DNA of 64,000 bases from Pseudoscleropodium purum (GCA_963969395.1 OZ017802.1:2854501-2918500), one strand, 5' to 3'; counted from the stretch's first letter, positions 10,849 through 23,365 are shown. Notes: a model not told the origin generated them from the letters alone. Translations and numbers: made by a program.

Positions 10849-11250
10849 TACATACAAATGTGATGATAAATGTTTGCCAAGTGTAAAAATGGTTGTACAT
10901 CACCTTTCTTGTTTCTGCATCTTCTATCACTTCTTAATATGGGGAGTCATAGAATTGGAAGTGCCATTAATGTGGAGTGTATAGTATTTGAGGAAGAGGA
11001 AATAAGGAGGAAGCAATGACAATCCTATCAAATCTAAAAAAACTTAGAACTTTGTTATTAAGTGAAATAAATGTGATTTTTGTTGGAAAATTTTTATGTG
11101 TGTTTTTCACTGTGTTATATAATAAATTTTATTGTGCAAATATTTTTAATAAACATCAACATGCACATCCCTTTTCTAAGACTAAAAAAATCACATTACC
11201 CAAGGAAATTTTTACACTATCAATAGAGAATTCACATACTATGACTCTGT

Positions 11251-11818
11251 TTAAATTCTCTTCCATTTTAGCTGCAATAATTGCTTGAATGACAAATACA
11301 ACCCTTTCTCCCACTCGGGTTTCTTTGACATGAATTACAATGCAACTCAAATTATTTTCGTTTCGATTTTGATTGTGTCTTCGAGGTTGAATGGATGTGC
11401 GCTTTCCATGGTTACGGGCGTTGAATGTTGTGATTAAGTAAGCGAATTTGTGTTCGTTTTTTTGGTTTGGTAGAAGAGCAGGAACCACTTCTGCATTGTA
11501 CTGAAAATCAAATTGTTCGTAGTGAGTATTGTAAACCCTTCCTTCTTGTTGCAGTTTTCAGTTCATGATCTTCTCTGGGTCTATCATAATTCTATGTCAC
11601 AGCGCTCCATTGACAGCCACAAGCAGTTTGGGTGATTTTTATTGCAGAGTATGAACTTTTCCTGGAGGTTGGCGCTTTTCTCAAGAACGTGGTCACTGTA
11701 TCTTGTGAAATAGGCAAGTGATATTATGGTCACCTTTTTGAAGGATCCGTGTACAGGGTGTGCAAATTTGTAGCGCAAATTATAAAGTTCACCAGACAAT
11801 GGTGTACTGTACAGTACA
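11251..11818 (+). repeat. Duplicated module, plus-strand copy p3
   Basis: Direct copy of 5398-6358 lacking about 385 internal bases. The match is close: for example GGTTTGGTAGAAGAGCAGG and a long block through TGGTGTACTGTAC. The Tc1/mariner element lies between the two copies. It carries one decayed exon-like unit after TTTGGTAG (about 11470). It also faces the inverted units at 11940-12520, so the two could form a long imperfect hairpin if transcribed together. Confidence 0.8.
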
Positions 11819-11939
11819 ATGAACCTGTCCGCCTTCTTGCAAAGGTTTTCATGCTCCAGACTTGTTCAATGTCAAAGCCCAGGCACCCAAACTGCATGTG
11901 ATTTTCAATGGAGCTCTGTAACATAGTGACAATCATTAA

Positions 11940-12530
11940 AAGGGTGGTCGTTCTTCATGTGCACTTTCAAGTGCGTATAGGGTCCAAACAAAGAAAGAAA
12001 GTGAACATCCTGTCACTTATATCACAACTTACAACGCCCATAGTCACCAAAATACTTGCATCCATTCAACCACCAAAAAACAATCAAAATCGAAATCCAA
12101 TGAGTTGTGAATCCCAATTTAGACCCAGACGAGATTACGAATTGAAAAAGCTCACCACGAAGGCGGAAAGATTTATTGTACCCTCTACGAACATTACGAT
12201 GTGCAATACAAGGCTACCAAACAGAAACGGTGAACACAGTTTCACGCACTTACATCACAACGTACAACGCCCGTGACCGTCAAGAAACGTACATCCATCC
12301 ATTCACCTAAAAACAAAAATTCCAGTGATTTATGAACCCCAATTTAGACTCTGACAAGATTGAAAAACTCACCAAGAAGGCGTTAATATTAATAGCACCC
12401 CCTGCGAACATTACGATGTGCTCTACAAGACTCCTGCTCCTCTACCAAACAAAAAAAGAAGGTGAACATTCTGTCACTTACTTATATCACAACATACAAC
12501 GCCCATGTCTTTGGAAAAATCGCTAACCTC
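11940..12530 (-). repeat. Tandem ~215-bp intron/exon units, minus-strand copies m1-m3
   Basis: Read on the minus strand, a unit of about 215 bp is present three times. It comprises an intron-like piece with GAATGGATG and GGCGTTGTA, a TTTGTTTGGTAG acceptor, a ~69-bp exon-like block and a GTGAG donor. The first unit is exon 4 of the gene at 12307-14462. The second (about 12213-12156) keeps the same translated pattern (SLV.HIVMF..G.IN..AF) but has lost the first 11 exon bases. The third, near 11990-11940, keeps only the intron-like part. Confidence 0.75.
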
Positions 12531-14462
12531 AGTTGAAACTGCATAGCCAGCAACCACGGGCACCACCAACAAAGCAGCTCCGACAGCCCTCTGCCACAAC
12601 TCCCCTCGCCGCTTCGCCTTCTCCACGTCCGACTGCGCAATGGACGTGGCGAACATGGTCGTGGTGCACACCAGCAACACCGGCTGGAACGAAGTCGGAT
12701 GCACGCCGCGCAGAATGAGATCGGCTTGGGAAGCCGATTCGGACTCGGATGGAGAGAGTGTGGTGTGGGAGGCCGAGACGGTGAGCATGAATTCTGCAGC
12801 CTCGGGAGAAAGGACCTAACACACCAGTCACGGGATCACATAAGAGCAAAATTCTTCTCAAAGATGATCGTCGAAGATGTTGGGAAACGGGATGGGGAGC
12901 TATCTTGGTTTGATTTTAGTGTTCGAAGCACAATAGGTGTGGCATTATGCGTTGTAATATTGTGACATTGAGGTGAAGTAGAGGCTCCATTACCTACACA
13001 GTACATTGGATGTTCCATTGACCATACCGGTGACTTTAAGTGTGTCTCTCCATACTCTCCATTTCGTTTTACATTGCGAAATTCTAACTTTTAACTTAAC
13101 ACAGAATAACATTTCGCAATGGAGACTTAACAGTACATGAGATTTGAAGGCAGAAGAAAGGAAGAGGAAATAGGAGAGCGTGAACTCTGCAGCCTCGGGA
13201 GAAAGCACCGAACACCACATTCACGGGACCACGTAAGTGATCAAAGAAGGACAAATTTATACTCAACAGAGAAAATCAGACTCTTCAACATGTGTTTCAG
13301 GTCTAAGGTAGAGGTACCTAATTGAGACACAGACCTAAATGTGCAGGGCATGAACACATTGATTTTGAAAGTCTACACGTCAAAACGTCTACAAACAGAA
13401 CTTGTCACCCTTACGAAGTGTAAAATTCTTATCAAGCGATGATCTTCGAAGATCTTGGCAATCAGGATGGGGAGCTATATTGTTTGAATTGCCGTGATCG
13501 AAGAACAATAAGTGTAAAATTGAGCGTTGTAACATTATGACATTGAGGTCGATGAGCTGAGAAGGCAGAAAAATGGAAGAAGAAATGTGTCCAAAGTCGG
13601 TAATTACCTTCGGATTGACGCAAATGCGAGCGAACAGGAGCGCAGCTTTGTCCTGCAACGCTTGCGACGCTACCGCCGAGATGACACACAACCGATCAGA
13701 ATTCATGGTTTCTTGACTGCGTAAGATCGATGCTTCACGGCGAGCTAGCTTGAGCTTCAATTGATCAAACGGCTCGCTCTTCTTGTCAGATTTCACTGCA
13801 CACAAAAACCAACAATCAAATCACATTGGGACTGAACCCCAAAACTCCCGTGCTCAACTTACATATGCATGATGTTCCCTGTAATGAATCCCTGTGTAGT
13901 CTGATGCCCCAACGACTTTGAAATTCCCTGTGACTTCACTTTCTCGCTGTATCCCCCCTATCCAAGAATTGTTGCAAATCCCTTGGGGCCAGGTCAAAGG
14001 CGAAACATACCATTCTCCTATGGAAAGGCAGGGGTCCTTCTACATGAGCTTGTTACAATGAAAGCAGCCTCTGATTCATGGAAAGCAAAGGGGCCCCTGC
14101 CTTGAATGCATGTTTAAGAATGTTATGAATACCGATCGTACCACACAAAGGATCAGAAAAAAGAACATGAAGCAACGGGAACGTCCCATGTAACTATCCC
14201 CAGAGGTACCCGAGAAGCTCCCCCGATGCTTTGTACATTCCTAATAACTCCTTCGAAACCGACCTCAGAACGAAGTCAAAACACACAAAGAAATCGCAAC
14301 CCAAGCACAACCCACCAAAACCCACCACCCAAAGCCTTTACCGACAGCTTGCATGCGCACTCGCGAGCTTGCTAAAACGTCCAAAACTCCGCCAACACCA
14401 ACACTAACCATGCAGGCCCCGCGCAGCTGCTGCTGCTGCATCATCATCATCGACCCAACCAT
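12307..14462 (-). CDS. Unknown spliced protein with hydrophobic segments, 4 exons, ~238 aa
   Basis: Exons on the minus strand: 14462-14342, 13795-13608, 12800-12528 and 12441-12307. Splice sites are GTCG|gtaaag, tgtgcag|TGAAAT, CGAAG|gtaatt, tctcccgag|GCTGCAG, ACTGAG|gttagc and tttggtag|AGGAGC. All phases agree, and the 717 bases divide by three. An in-frame Met at 14555 would add 31 residues. If exon 4 is instead spliced at its GTGAG (12372), further exons would follow; I read it through to a TAG at 12309-12307. The product has a Met/Gln run and a mildly hydrophobic start that could be an organelle-targeting or signal sequence. A basic helical region follows (KLKLARREASILRS), then a segment with ALQDKAALLFARI, then two hydrophobic stretches (LLVCTTTMFATS and GAALLVVPVVAGYA). 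I do not recognise the family. Upstream DNA is GC-rich, as expected of a promoter. Confidence 0.5.
13180..13235 (-). repeat. Partial copy of the exon 3 acceptor region
   Basis: Reading on the minus strand, the intron 2/exon 3 boundary of the gene at 12307-14462 (GCTTTCTCCCGAG|GCTGCAGA.TTC) is repeated about 390 bp upstream, inside intron 2. The copy keeps the acceptor and about five codons (AAEF.L) and then diverges. It may act as a decoy acceptor or be a relic of exon duplication. Confidence 0.65.
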
Positions 14463-15146
14463 GGCGCTGCTGCAACGCTGCGAAATTTGTTCAAATTTAC
14501 AAAAAATTCCATGGCGGGAGGAAGAAACGATCGGCGGGCGTGAGCTTGCCCACATGAATTCCGCAGCTGGATGAGCGTCGCGTCTTCGTGTGGGACATGT
14601 GGGGACCGATTAGGAAACCGATTGGGGAACCGACTAGGAGACGCCAGCGCGTGACAGCCGCGCACGAGAGAAACGAAATTTTTGTTCTACGAAGAAATTG
14701 GAAGGGAACGACGAGGCGACGCTTGCAGCTGCCGGCCCGGCGCGGCGGGACGGAGCGAGTTGCTGGGCTTCGTCGCGAGAGCAATTTGTGCGTTTTTCGT
14801 GCGTTTTTGTGGGTTTTTTGCAGTTTTTTTGTGGGGTTTTCTCGTCACGGGCGACGCGAGGGTGGCGTCACTGCGAGTGCGAGATCTCGGGCATTGTGGC
14901 ATGTGGATGGCACCAAATTTTCCTGGGTCGCGTGGCCGACAGTTCTCGTGGCCTTTCCTGAAATGTTTGATTCAAAATCAAATCTTAACCCTCTTTTAGA
15001 ACCTGGTGGTAACCACTGTTGGCCTTGGGTATCACTGTAATCCGGGTATCATCTTGGTTCCCAATATTATTATTCCCCAACCCCAGACCAGGTTGGTTTC
15101 AAATTTACCAGTGTAGCCCTGTGCTGTTGCCACAATATAATAACAA
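14463..15146. promoter_or_regulatory. GC-rich upstream region of the 12.3-14.5 kb gene
   Basis: GC content is clearly raised from about 14480 to 14960, directly upstream of the minus-strand gene. Overlapping open frames occur on both strands (up to 150 codons), as expected by chance in GC-rich DNA; they have repetitive basic or hydrophobic content and no domain. I read this as promoter and 5' leader. No clear TATA box was identified. Confidence 0.45.
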
Positions 15147-15345
15147 TATAATAAAGTAAAAGTAAATTTTTAATTTTTTAATTCATGAAAACTTCCAAAT
15201 TCAATATTTTTTTTGTTGCTTGTCAAAGTGCCATGAAACAAAGTCCGAGTATCCTTCATTGCAAAGAGCTTTTTAACAATACCAAGAACTTGAAGGGAGA
15301 TACACAATTCCAAAGCTCTCACCTAAACAAAGAAAACAAACATAA
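15147..15345 (+). repeat. Dispersed repeat family C, copy 1
   Basis: A block starting AGTAAAAGTAAATTTTTAATTTTT, with a middle part on TGCCATGAAA and a later GAGCTTTTTAAC, ends in AAACAAACATAACAAATAAACAA. It resembles two adjacent blocks at 34667-34880 and 34920-35090. Its ends are not defined and it shows no coding capacity. Confidence 0.6.
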
Positions 15346-17942
15346 CAAATAAACAACCTAATTTAATCCTTGAACGGTCCTTGAGCTATAGGCATACAAC
15401 ACCTTATTCACCAAATATGCTCACAACCAAAATTGCAGAAGCACTTTGTTGACGAGCTTGAGTGATTTTAGCCTTATTGATTGGAACTACAAGCCATGCA
15501 ATTGTCAGAGTAATTTTTGCAAGGTGCAACGATGACGCAACATGCGGGATTTATTAAAACAATGGCCCATCCCCCCAATCTTGTAGACCAAGTTGTTATT
15601 TTTTTTAAATTCGCAATTGAATCACCACCAAATTGCTCTCCTGAGTGGCCTTACCCAAATGGGAGAAATGGTGAAAAAAATTATGACTTTGAATTTGGAG
15701 TGGATTGATAGGGATCATCACCATTTTGAAATGTAGATATGGTCACATTTTTCTATGTACTTCATTTTTATTGTATTAATTTACATTTGTTACAATTGAA
15801 ATGATTTGAGGCGTATAGAATGGAAAATGTTTATGCATTCATGAAGTATGGGAGTATGTTTCATTAATCAAATGTTTTGAAGTAAGAAGGTATCAAGGGC
15901 TAAGAACTAAAATTGTGAACCCTAATCTACTAATGTACATATAACTATAAAATTGATCATTTTTTTTCTTTCTAATTTTTTTCCCATTTTCTTTTAAATA
16001 TTTATCCCCAATTTTTTTCCTTTCATTCTTTTTTTTCCTTTATTTATTTTTTTCCTTCATTTTAAAATTTTTTTTCTCTATTTAAATAAAAATTCATTTT
16101 TTTGGAGAATGTCTTCTATACTTTATAGTTTTATTTTCCCTAGAAGAAGTCACTCTTTTAGGTTGGAATATATTTGCAAGAAGTTAATGAAACTATAAGC
16201 TTGTGACTCAAATTTGAATACCTCAAGACCACGAATTATACTATTAGGTACAATCTCTATATTGAGGTTCTTGTTAAGAGTTGATCTAAAGTAATTGTAT
16301 TAGAAGCTTCGTAATACCTACCTTTGTCTTTGTGAATATTGTTTGTTGAACTAATTATATTGTATTATATACAATATTTGTAATTGCATAGAGAATAGAA
16401 TTATAGTTAGTGAACTAAATGTTCAACTATGTAATGAAATTTGAAGGTCTATTTCTATTTGAAATGGCAAGTCATAGAACAAAAATAAAACCTACAATTT
16501 TAGAGATAGCAATTATAGATCATGGAACTTATTATAATTAACAAAATTTCCTTCTTAATCTAGATTCTATTTTTGAAAAAAAATAGTATTTGGGACTCTA
16601 AACTTACAAGGTTCCAACTTGCAACTCACAAACTTGTTGCTTTAGTTTCACATGCTAGCATTGTTGCATATACATTTTAAATTACCTCAAAACTAATTGT
16701 GATAACAATAATAATAATGAAAATCCTCAAATTTTAAAAGCCAATTCCTAAATATCTAGATCCTTCTTTGAAATTGGTGATACGAAAAAAATTGTTATAA
16801 AATACTATTTGGAAGACTATTTTCAAATTGATATACAAATAAAAGTTGTAGATTTTGTATTTTAGATTCTATTTCTATAGATACATTCACTAGTACTATC
16901 ACCAATGTTTTTTTATAAATTTTGAAGGGTAAATTTCAAAATTCCTTCAAAATTAAATTCTTAACAAAATATTATCAATTTTTGAATGGAACTTATTAGA
17001 ATGAATTTGAAATGAAGCTCTTTACGTATGGTAATTTTTTTGAAATTTTTATATTCTTTTACATCTACAACTTCATTTTTACAAATCCAATTTTGAACTA
17101 ACGTCAATGCAATTATTGGCTTACACACTTCTACATTTGTAATTGTAGAAAAGTATATTCTTTAGTAACAATAAAATCCGACCACAATATAGAACTTGAT
17201 AAACTTTCTCTACAAATTAGATGACTTTCATCCAAGCAATAATAAAAAAGAAAACCAATATTCAATTTGTCCAATGTCCAAAAATTGAATGTCAAAGCAC
17301 TTCAAGGCTAGACTTGATAAACTTCATTTCTTTAGTTAACCTCTAAAGTTCAAGGTCTTTTGTTTAACTCAAAAAACACTCAAAATTGCCATTAAAATTT
17401 TTAGAATTTTTTGATCTGTGAAGTGAATAATAAACTAGATTTCTAGCATTTGATTGCATCAGTTCACGTCAAAAACAAAAGAAATCATCGCCAACCCTAA
17501 AATCAAGTTTGAAGTAAACGAGACAAGTAATTTGGTACAAACAAAACAAAAATGACAATAAAAAATAAATAAAAGGGACCAATATTATGGGACAAGGAGT
17601 AATAGCAATAGAAGCTGAAAAAAAGATTTTTAGGTCCTCACCTAAGAATTCCAGATCACTTGGATAGCCATTCCAAGTTTTTTGGGGCACTAGACACTTT
17701 GAATAAAAGAATGTAACATGTTTTAGACCATGTTCAGCATACCTCCACCAATTATCAATACTAAGATGTGAAACACATCAAATAAATCCTACAATGTCAA
17801 GATGTGCTTCGAATTTACAATACAATACAAGACTCTTTTTTGTAAATACTTTTCCCTTCACCTAGTTTTATCAAAACAAGAATCCCAACAGTGAATTGAA
17901 AGAGTCTTTGATTGCTCACTAGAATTCAATTCCTGCATCGCA
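15346..17942. other. Gene-free AT-rich stretch downstream of the bromodomain gene
   Basis: AT-rich, with pyrimidine-rich runs (about 15960-16110) and many short A/T tracts. No gene, RNA or bounded element that I can support. The last few hundred bases before 17943 should hold the 3' UTR of the minus-strand bromodomain gene. Confidence 0.5.
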
Positions 17943-20900
17943 TCACCTTCTCACTCGCTTCTTGGCTGGTGGAACCGAAGGTCGGACAGGTTCGTTTGCA
18001 GGCGTGACGAGCTTCCGTCCACTCCTGGAGGGTCGTCCAACAGCTTTCAGAGAAGCAGTTCCATGAGATTTGAATGCTACCCGACCGGCCTCAACAGGTC
18101 CTGGCTTTGGAAAACCTGGCTTCACCTCAGGGCCTCTCCCTGGAGTACCACTCTGGTCTATCAACTTGGATAGGCTTCTTCCTCTCCAAAGGAAGTCACC
18201 ATCATCGTTATCAATCTCACCTCCTATTCCTCTCATCTTTTCTTCCACTGGTTCGCTCTCTTTTTCAGATTCTGGATCAGCCAGAGTCTCCGCGCATGTT
18301 CCTTTTGTAAGTACTCGTGGTAATCTTGCTACTGCTTCATCCCCTTTCAAAGATCTTCCTAAACTCTTATTTGCTGCATTTTTCAAAAGAATACCCTCCA
18401 ACAACTCCTCTCGATGTGGTTTGCCCCTGCTGCTAGCGCCATCGCCTTTCTGTGATCTTTTTCTGTCTTTCCACCTGCCATTAACCTCTTGGTCGTTCTC
18501 TTGAGAGTTTTCCGCTTCCTCAGGCCGACTGGAGCTTGGATCACGAATAACATTCACACTAGCGCTACGTGGTGCCCCACCCTCCGAGTGAGAGTTTGTG
18601 GGAGTTTCTGCTATTCCCTGGAATCGAGAACTTGCTCTTTTCTTACTGCCACTATCAAGCAGAGTTGACAGCGGTGCAATGGTATCAGTCCATTTTGCAG
18701 CAGAAGAGGCTACCCCAATTGAGGGTGCTGCAAAAGCTATTGGGTTCTTGACCTCCCTTGTCCGCGTAGCAGGCCTCCCCTGCTTCAGAAGAGCTTCAGT
18801 TCGAAAGATTCTGTTCATCTCCTTCGTTGTCTCAGTGAAGAGAGCCTTAGCGCCTCGAAACTCAACGGATCCACGAGTGTAATATACCATTCCGTTGTTA
18901 AATATTAGAAGTAAGTCACGAAAGAATTCACTGCTGCTCGAATACGCACCCTCATCTAGCCGTGCCCGAACAAAATTAAGATCCAAATGTCTGCGAATCA
19001 GCAAACTATATCTTGGATCCTGCACACATATTGCACTGCCAAATCAATAAACACGAAGCTAGCGGACAACAGTTCCCTCTGACATGACTAGCCACGAATG
19101 TTTGAACTCAACAATCACCTGGTAGAAGACATAAAAATGTAATTTTAAATGAAGATAAGCTTGTACTTTGAATCTTGCTGGACCGACAGAGGTCCGGGAT
19201 GCTTGGTAATCCACTTACCTCTTGCCTCCCCTTGAAGAACATAGCTGACTTGTGATTAAATATATTGCGAAAAACCTCAACAAGTGAAAAACGCTTCCCA
19301 GGGACGCGAGGTTCTTTGTGGTTAAGTCTGCTAGATGGAGACATTTCGTGAGGTACATCTAGCGGAGATCTAGCCTCAGTACTTTTGTCAAACGCGATCT
19401 CCATATGATCCCGATTGTCGTGTGTTTGTTCTCTATTTCGATCACTACTTCCATCCTTGTCATGGTCTTGCATATTGTCACTCCCCTCATGACTGGAGGG
19501 CATCCTTGAGTCCAAACCTCCTGCATAGGACTTGAGTGGGCTTTTAAGTTCTGCTTCTGAATCGACCCCTGAAAGTTCCTCCTTGCCACATTCCAATTTC
19601 ATGTCTACAATGATCTCAGGTACAGTGCTTTCACTTCCGTCTGAGGCATTTCGAAGGTCTGAAGCAATCTGTGCAATTTGAACTGAGACTTCTGGAACGG
19701 TCTTAGATACCACTAAGCAATGAGGGACAACGGTTGACGGAAATTTCTTCATCCAACTGTCACTGGATTGGCAGCCCTCGAAATTCGCAACAAAAGAAGC
19801 AGAGCTTTGACCTAGATCACGCTTCTCACTGATATCAAGTCTCTCGCCTGGTTCCACCTGGATATCTTCAGAACTTATCAGAAGTGAGTCATGATCTGAC
19901 ACTGTCCCACTCTTCTCCGCAACTTGCATGCTATATCTAGCGCCAGAATCTCGAGAGTCCTGTACGAGAACATCGAGATCTTTCCTAGAACTCCTCTCTG
20001 AGGTAGATGACTGCTTGTCCTTATTGATTTTATTTTCTTCAGTCATCTTTGCGTCATGATCCAATCTCACAAATTGAGTTGAAGTAAAAACCAAAGACTT
20101 CAATTTACAGATGGATTTGGGTGACACAGGAGTGATGCTAGCCACATCGAAACAATGATCCGCTTGAACTCCCTGTAAAACAGATGCGTTGATCAGCCCT
20201 GTTCCATAATCTTCCAATCGCAAGTCCACTGCACTAGGTATTTCATGAGGTGAGTCGCAATCCTTTTGCTCCAAGCTATCAAGGTTCTTACTCGACTGTG
20301 CAGAGATGGACTGCTCCTCTATTATGCCAGTCGCCTCTGTATCACAATTTACATCTAATCTGGTTGTTGTATTCAGCTGAGAGGAGTTAACTTCAGCATT
20401 AGCAGGGGTGGTAACGGTGTTTTCAGAGCTAGGAGTTGTTATACCAGGATCATCAAGGGCAATGACTATGTGTCTCATTGAGCTCGGACTTCCTTTACTT
20501 ACATCAGATATATTTAAAAGTTCAGAGCTTCTAGTTCGTACCCGAGGATTCGATTTCTCTGAAAGAAGAACTGCACCATCTCTAAGAACACTGCTTTCGG
20601 AATTTGTAAACGAAGCAAACGGAATCACTGCGGAAATTCTCTCAGACTCTTTTGGTGTGATAGCACTCTTCAACGCTATGCCATTAGAGCCTCCATTCTC
20701 AACACCCAACGTCGCTAACTCCTTCAGAGCGTGCACTGTCGAATAATCTTCCTTCAAATCCAACTCTTCCAAAAGCAGTTGCTTTTGTTCGCAAGGGATA
20801 ACTTCATCTTGAATGGTTGAAGTCACACCCTCTTCACAGTGATGGCAACCCTCTGACATACGAGAACTGTTTCTCGCTACATTGAGAACCTCATCTGCTG

Positions 20901-23365
20901 ATGAAATAGAATGTGTAACATCATCAGGATATTCAGGTACAGTCATTCCCAACTGTACCCCAGGAGCAAGCTTGGCCAAATGAAGAGGAAATGCTACGAA
21001 AACTTGTTTAACCCCTACTTCAGGAATTGGATGAAAGTCGGCCTCCACGGTTTGTGCCTTGTCGAATTCACCAATGCCAACCTCATTCTTTGATAAAATA
21101 ACTCTCTCTTCAGTCATTGTCTTAAGTTCAGCGTGCCTATATTCACCATTTCCAACATTTTCGGAGAGAACTAGCGGTTGACTAGAAGGCAGAATGGGTA
21201 AAATCACATCTTCTATAAGATGGATTTCCGTTTCAGCATGATCAAGCCCTTCATTCTTACTGACTTCCATATTGATCATGGAATCAGCGCTAGTTGCGAA
21301 GGTTCTAGCCATTCCCTTTTGTCCAAAATCAGCAGGGGCTAAACCCAATCCTTGATCTACAACGTCCATTTTCAACACCAGTTTTCCACCTATCTGCAAA
21401 TCCAAAATTCCTAATTTAACTTCGTCGTTATCCAAGGCATGTGCCACAACTTCCCCCGCTTCATGCTTGACCAAAGCATCTGCTAGATCACCCACCAGTT
21501 GACAACCTGACCGACCCAAAACTAGCTCTCGGTGTTCATCCACATTAGAATTACCAACTTGGTCAGTTTCCGTATCCACATTAGAATTACCAACTTGGTC
21601 AGTTTCCGTATCCACATTAGAATTACCAACTTGGTCAGTCTCCGTATCCACATTAGAATTACCAACTTGGTCAGTCTCCGTATCTTGTAAATCATCAGCC
21701 AGCCTCCCTTGCAGAGATGGACTTTCGTAGAACTGAGTTTCTGCCAGAGAAACCACAGCATAATTTCCAGCATAGTCTTGTTCAAACTTGATACCTCCAT
21801 TAACGCTCTTGGGGAAAGCAGAGTTATTAATGAAATTAACACTAGCCTTTACATCTGTATATGTTGGGGAAGCATATGGTAGATCATCAGTAGCATCATG
21901 CAATTGCTCACCATCAGGGAGGACCTGCTCTTGCGAGTTGGAAGGTGCTTCAGAAGACGTAATGTCCTGTGAATTTCTTATCGAACCCAAGGTGACTGTA
22001 TTATGGAGTTCGTTGTAGTCACCTTCAAGAGGTTTATCCACCAGTCTTGGAACAGAAAATTTCCAGCTGGAACCTTCACAGACTTCCTCATTCGATTGGG
22101 AATTTGCAAAACTGTTTCTGACCTGCGTGCTCACTGAGGTGTCTGGTGCCTGTTCAGTTTTCAGTCTTTTTATCTTGACTTGAAGATTCCTGCATGCCAG
22201 CTGAAGTTCAGATTCTTTGACACGGCCACGTGGCAGTCTATATTGTCCACGTACTCACCAGGCAACATAGCAAATGCATTACCAAATGGAGTATACCATG
22301 ACCTAAATCACAGGAACCTGTCCCTTGATCAGCCCCCGAAACATATGCAGAAACTGGTTGTAATAGATTTAGATGGGAATACAGAGAGAAGCGTACCCAA
22401 TAGAAGCATCATAATGTTCAAGCTCCCGCTTCAAAAGAGAAACCCTCAACTTACGCAACTCCTCAAACCAATGCATGTCATTTACTAAATCTTCGATTCT
22501 GTTATCAAAATTAAAGAAAAGAGAACACGAAATTGATTTCGGCATTGTGATGCAATTGTGTTTGTCAAATCTTAAAATCCCTGATACAGGGCCAACAATA
22601 GGACTGCATATACGTCAATGATCATGTCACTTCGCTAGCAATATAATACGCTTTGCTGGATTCAAATTGCAAGGGTAAAGAACCATACCGACTCCTGCTA
22701 GAAGTTCTGGAGCTTGCATAACGTCCCTTTAGAATGTCAAATTTCTGTTTACAAGCCTGATAATGACCACCATCATCATTGGAAATGGGTAGCGAAACAT
22801 AAGACTCAAAGTCGAACACAAAAGTAGAAACCAACATGCGATGCAGAAACAAATCAAACACAAATAAAGACCAAGAAAAATAATAAGAGAACTACTTGCG
22901 TAAGGCAAATCCTGAGCATCAAACAACTCGAGGACTCCAGATCTGCTACAATAGAATCCCAATTCTAATTTTAACAGATCAAGCGGCCAAGAGGAATGAT
23001 ATATATAGTTTGCATACTAGTACTGAAGCCCTTTCAGTAAGTGGTCCCTAGAATTTTCATAAACTCAGGACTTGATACCTACCTTAAAGCCCATGATCAT
23101 TTTCCACAGTCACGAAAGCTTGTCAGGCCTCAATGAGAGACAGGAGAAATGAGCTCGAGCCACTTACTACTTCTGAAAAATACAGCGGGTTGACATTGAG
23201 AGATATTGCACGGTCCTTCAGCTCTTTACAGATCAGATTCCACTTGTTGACACCGTGGCGTTTAACAGCACTAACAAGCAGCAATTCTCCACAAGTTCCC
23301 CACCCAGACTCAGCACAGGTCCCAAAAATCTCCTGGGGCAAGGGCACAACATCGTGCTCCTCCAT
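17943..23365 (-). CDS. Myb/SANT-like and bromodomain nuclear protein, 5 exons, 1487 aa
   Basis: Exons on the minus strand: 23365-23168, 22756-22689, 22498-22397, 22237-19219 and 19019-17943. All splice sites are GT..AG, the phases close and the total is 1488 codons. The N-terminus has a Myb/SANT-like domain (about residues 21-75: WGTCGELLLVSAV, HGVNKW, then ACKQKFDILKGRY). A coiled coil follows (WFEELRKLRVSLLKRELE, to about residue 145). A linker of roughly 960 residues is acidic and Ser/Thr-rich, with four 12-residue repeats. The bromodomain lies at about 1105-1200 (RHLDLNFVRARLDEGAY, FFRDLLLIFNN), followed by a basic tail with GRPSRSGRK and KKRVRR, probably nuclear-localising. The order matches the plant DNA-binding bromodomain proteins typified, from memory, by Arabidopsis At2g42150/At3g57980, which are much shorter. 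It probably acts on chromatin. The start is MEEHDVV; an upstream in-frame Met (23431) is possible. Confidence 0.88.
21541..21684 (-). repeat. Four in-frame 36-bp tandem repeats in the bromodomain gene
   Basis: Units at 21541, 21577, 21613 and 21649, nearly identical in DNA, encode DTETDQVGNSNV four times (about residues 308-355). Two units have TCAGTCTCC where the other two have TCAGTTTCC, so copies 3-4 and 1-2 form pairs, suggesting recent doubling. The repeat lies in the disordered linker. Confidence 0.97.

Noticed and set aside
14588..15040. 150-codon plus-strand frame upstream of the minus-strand gene
   Set aside because: It lies in a GC-rich promoter-like region with several overlapping frames and no recognisable motif.
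19359..22018. Overlapping frames opposite or out of phase in the bromodomain gene
   Set aside because: They are shadows of the long coding exon, which has matching phases and family domains at both ends.
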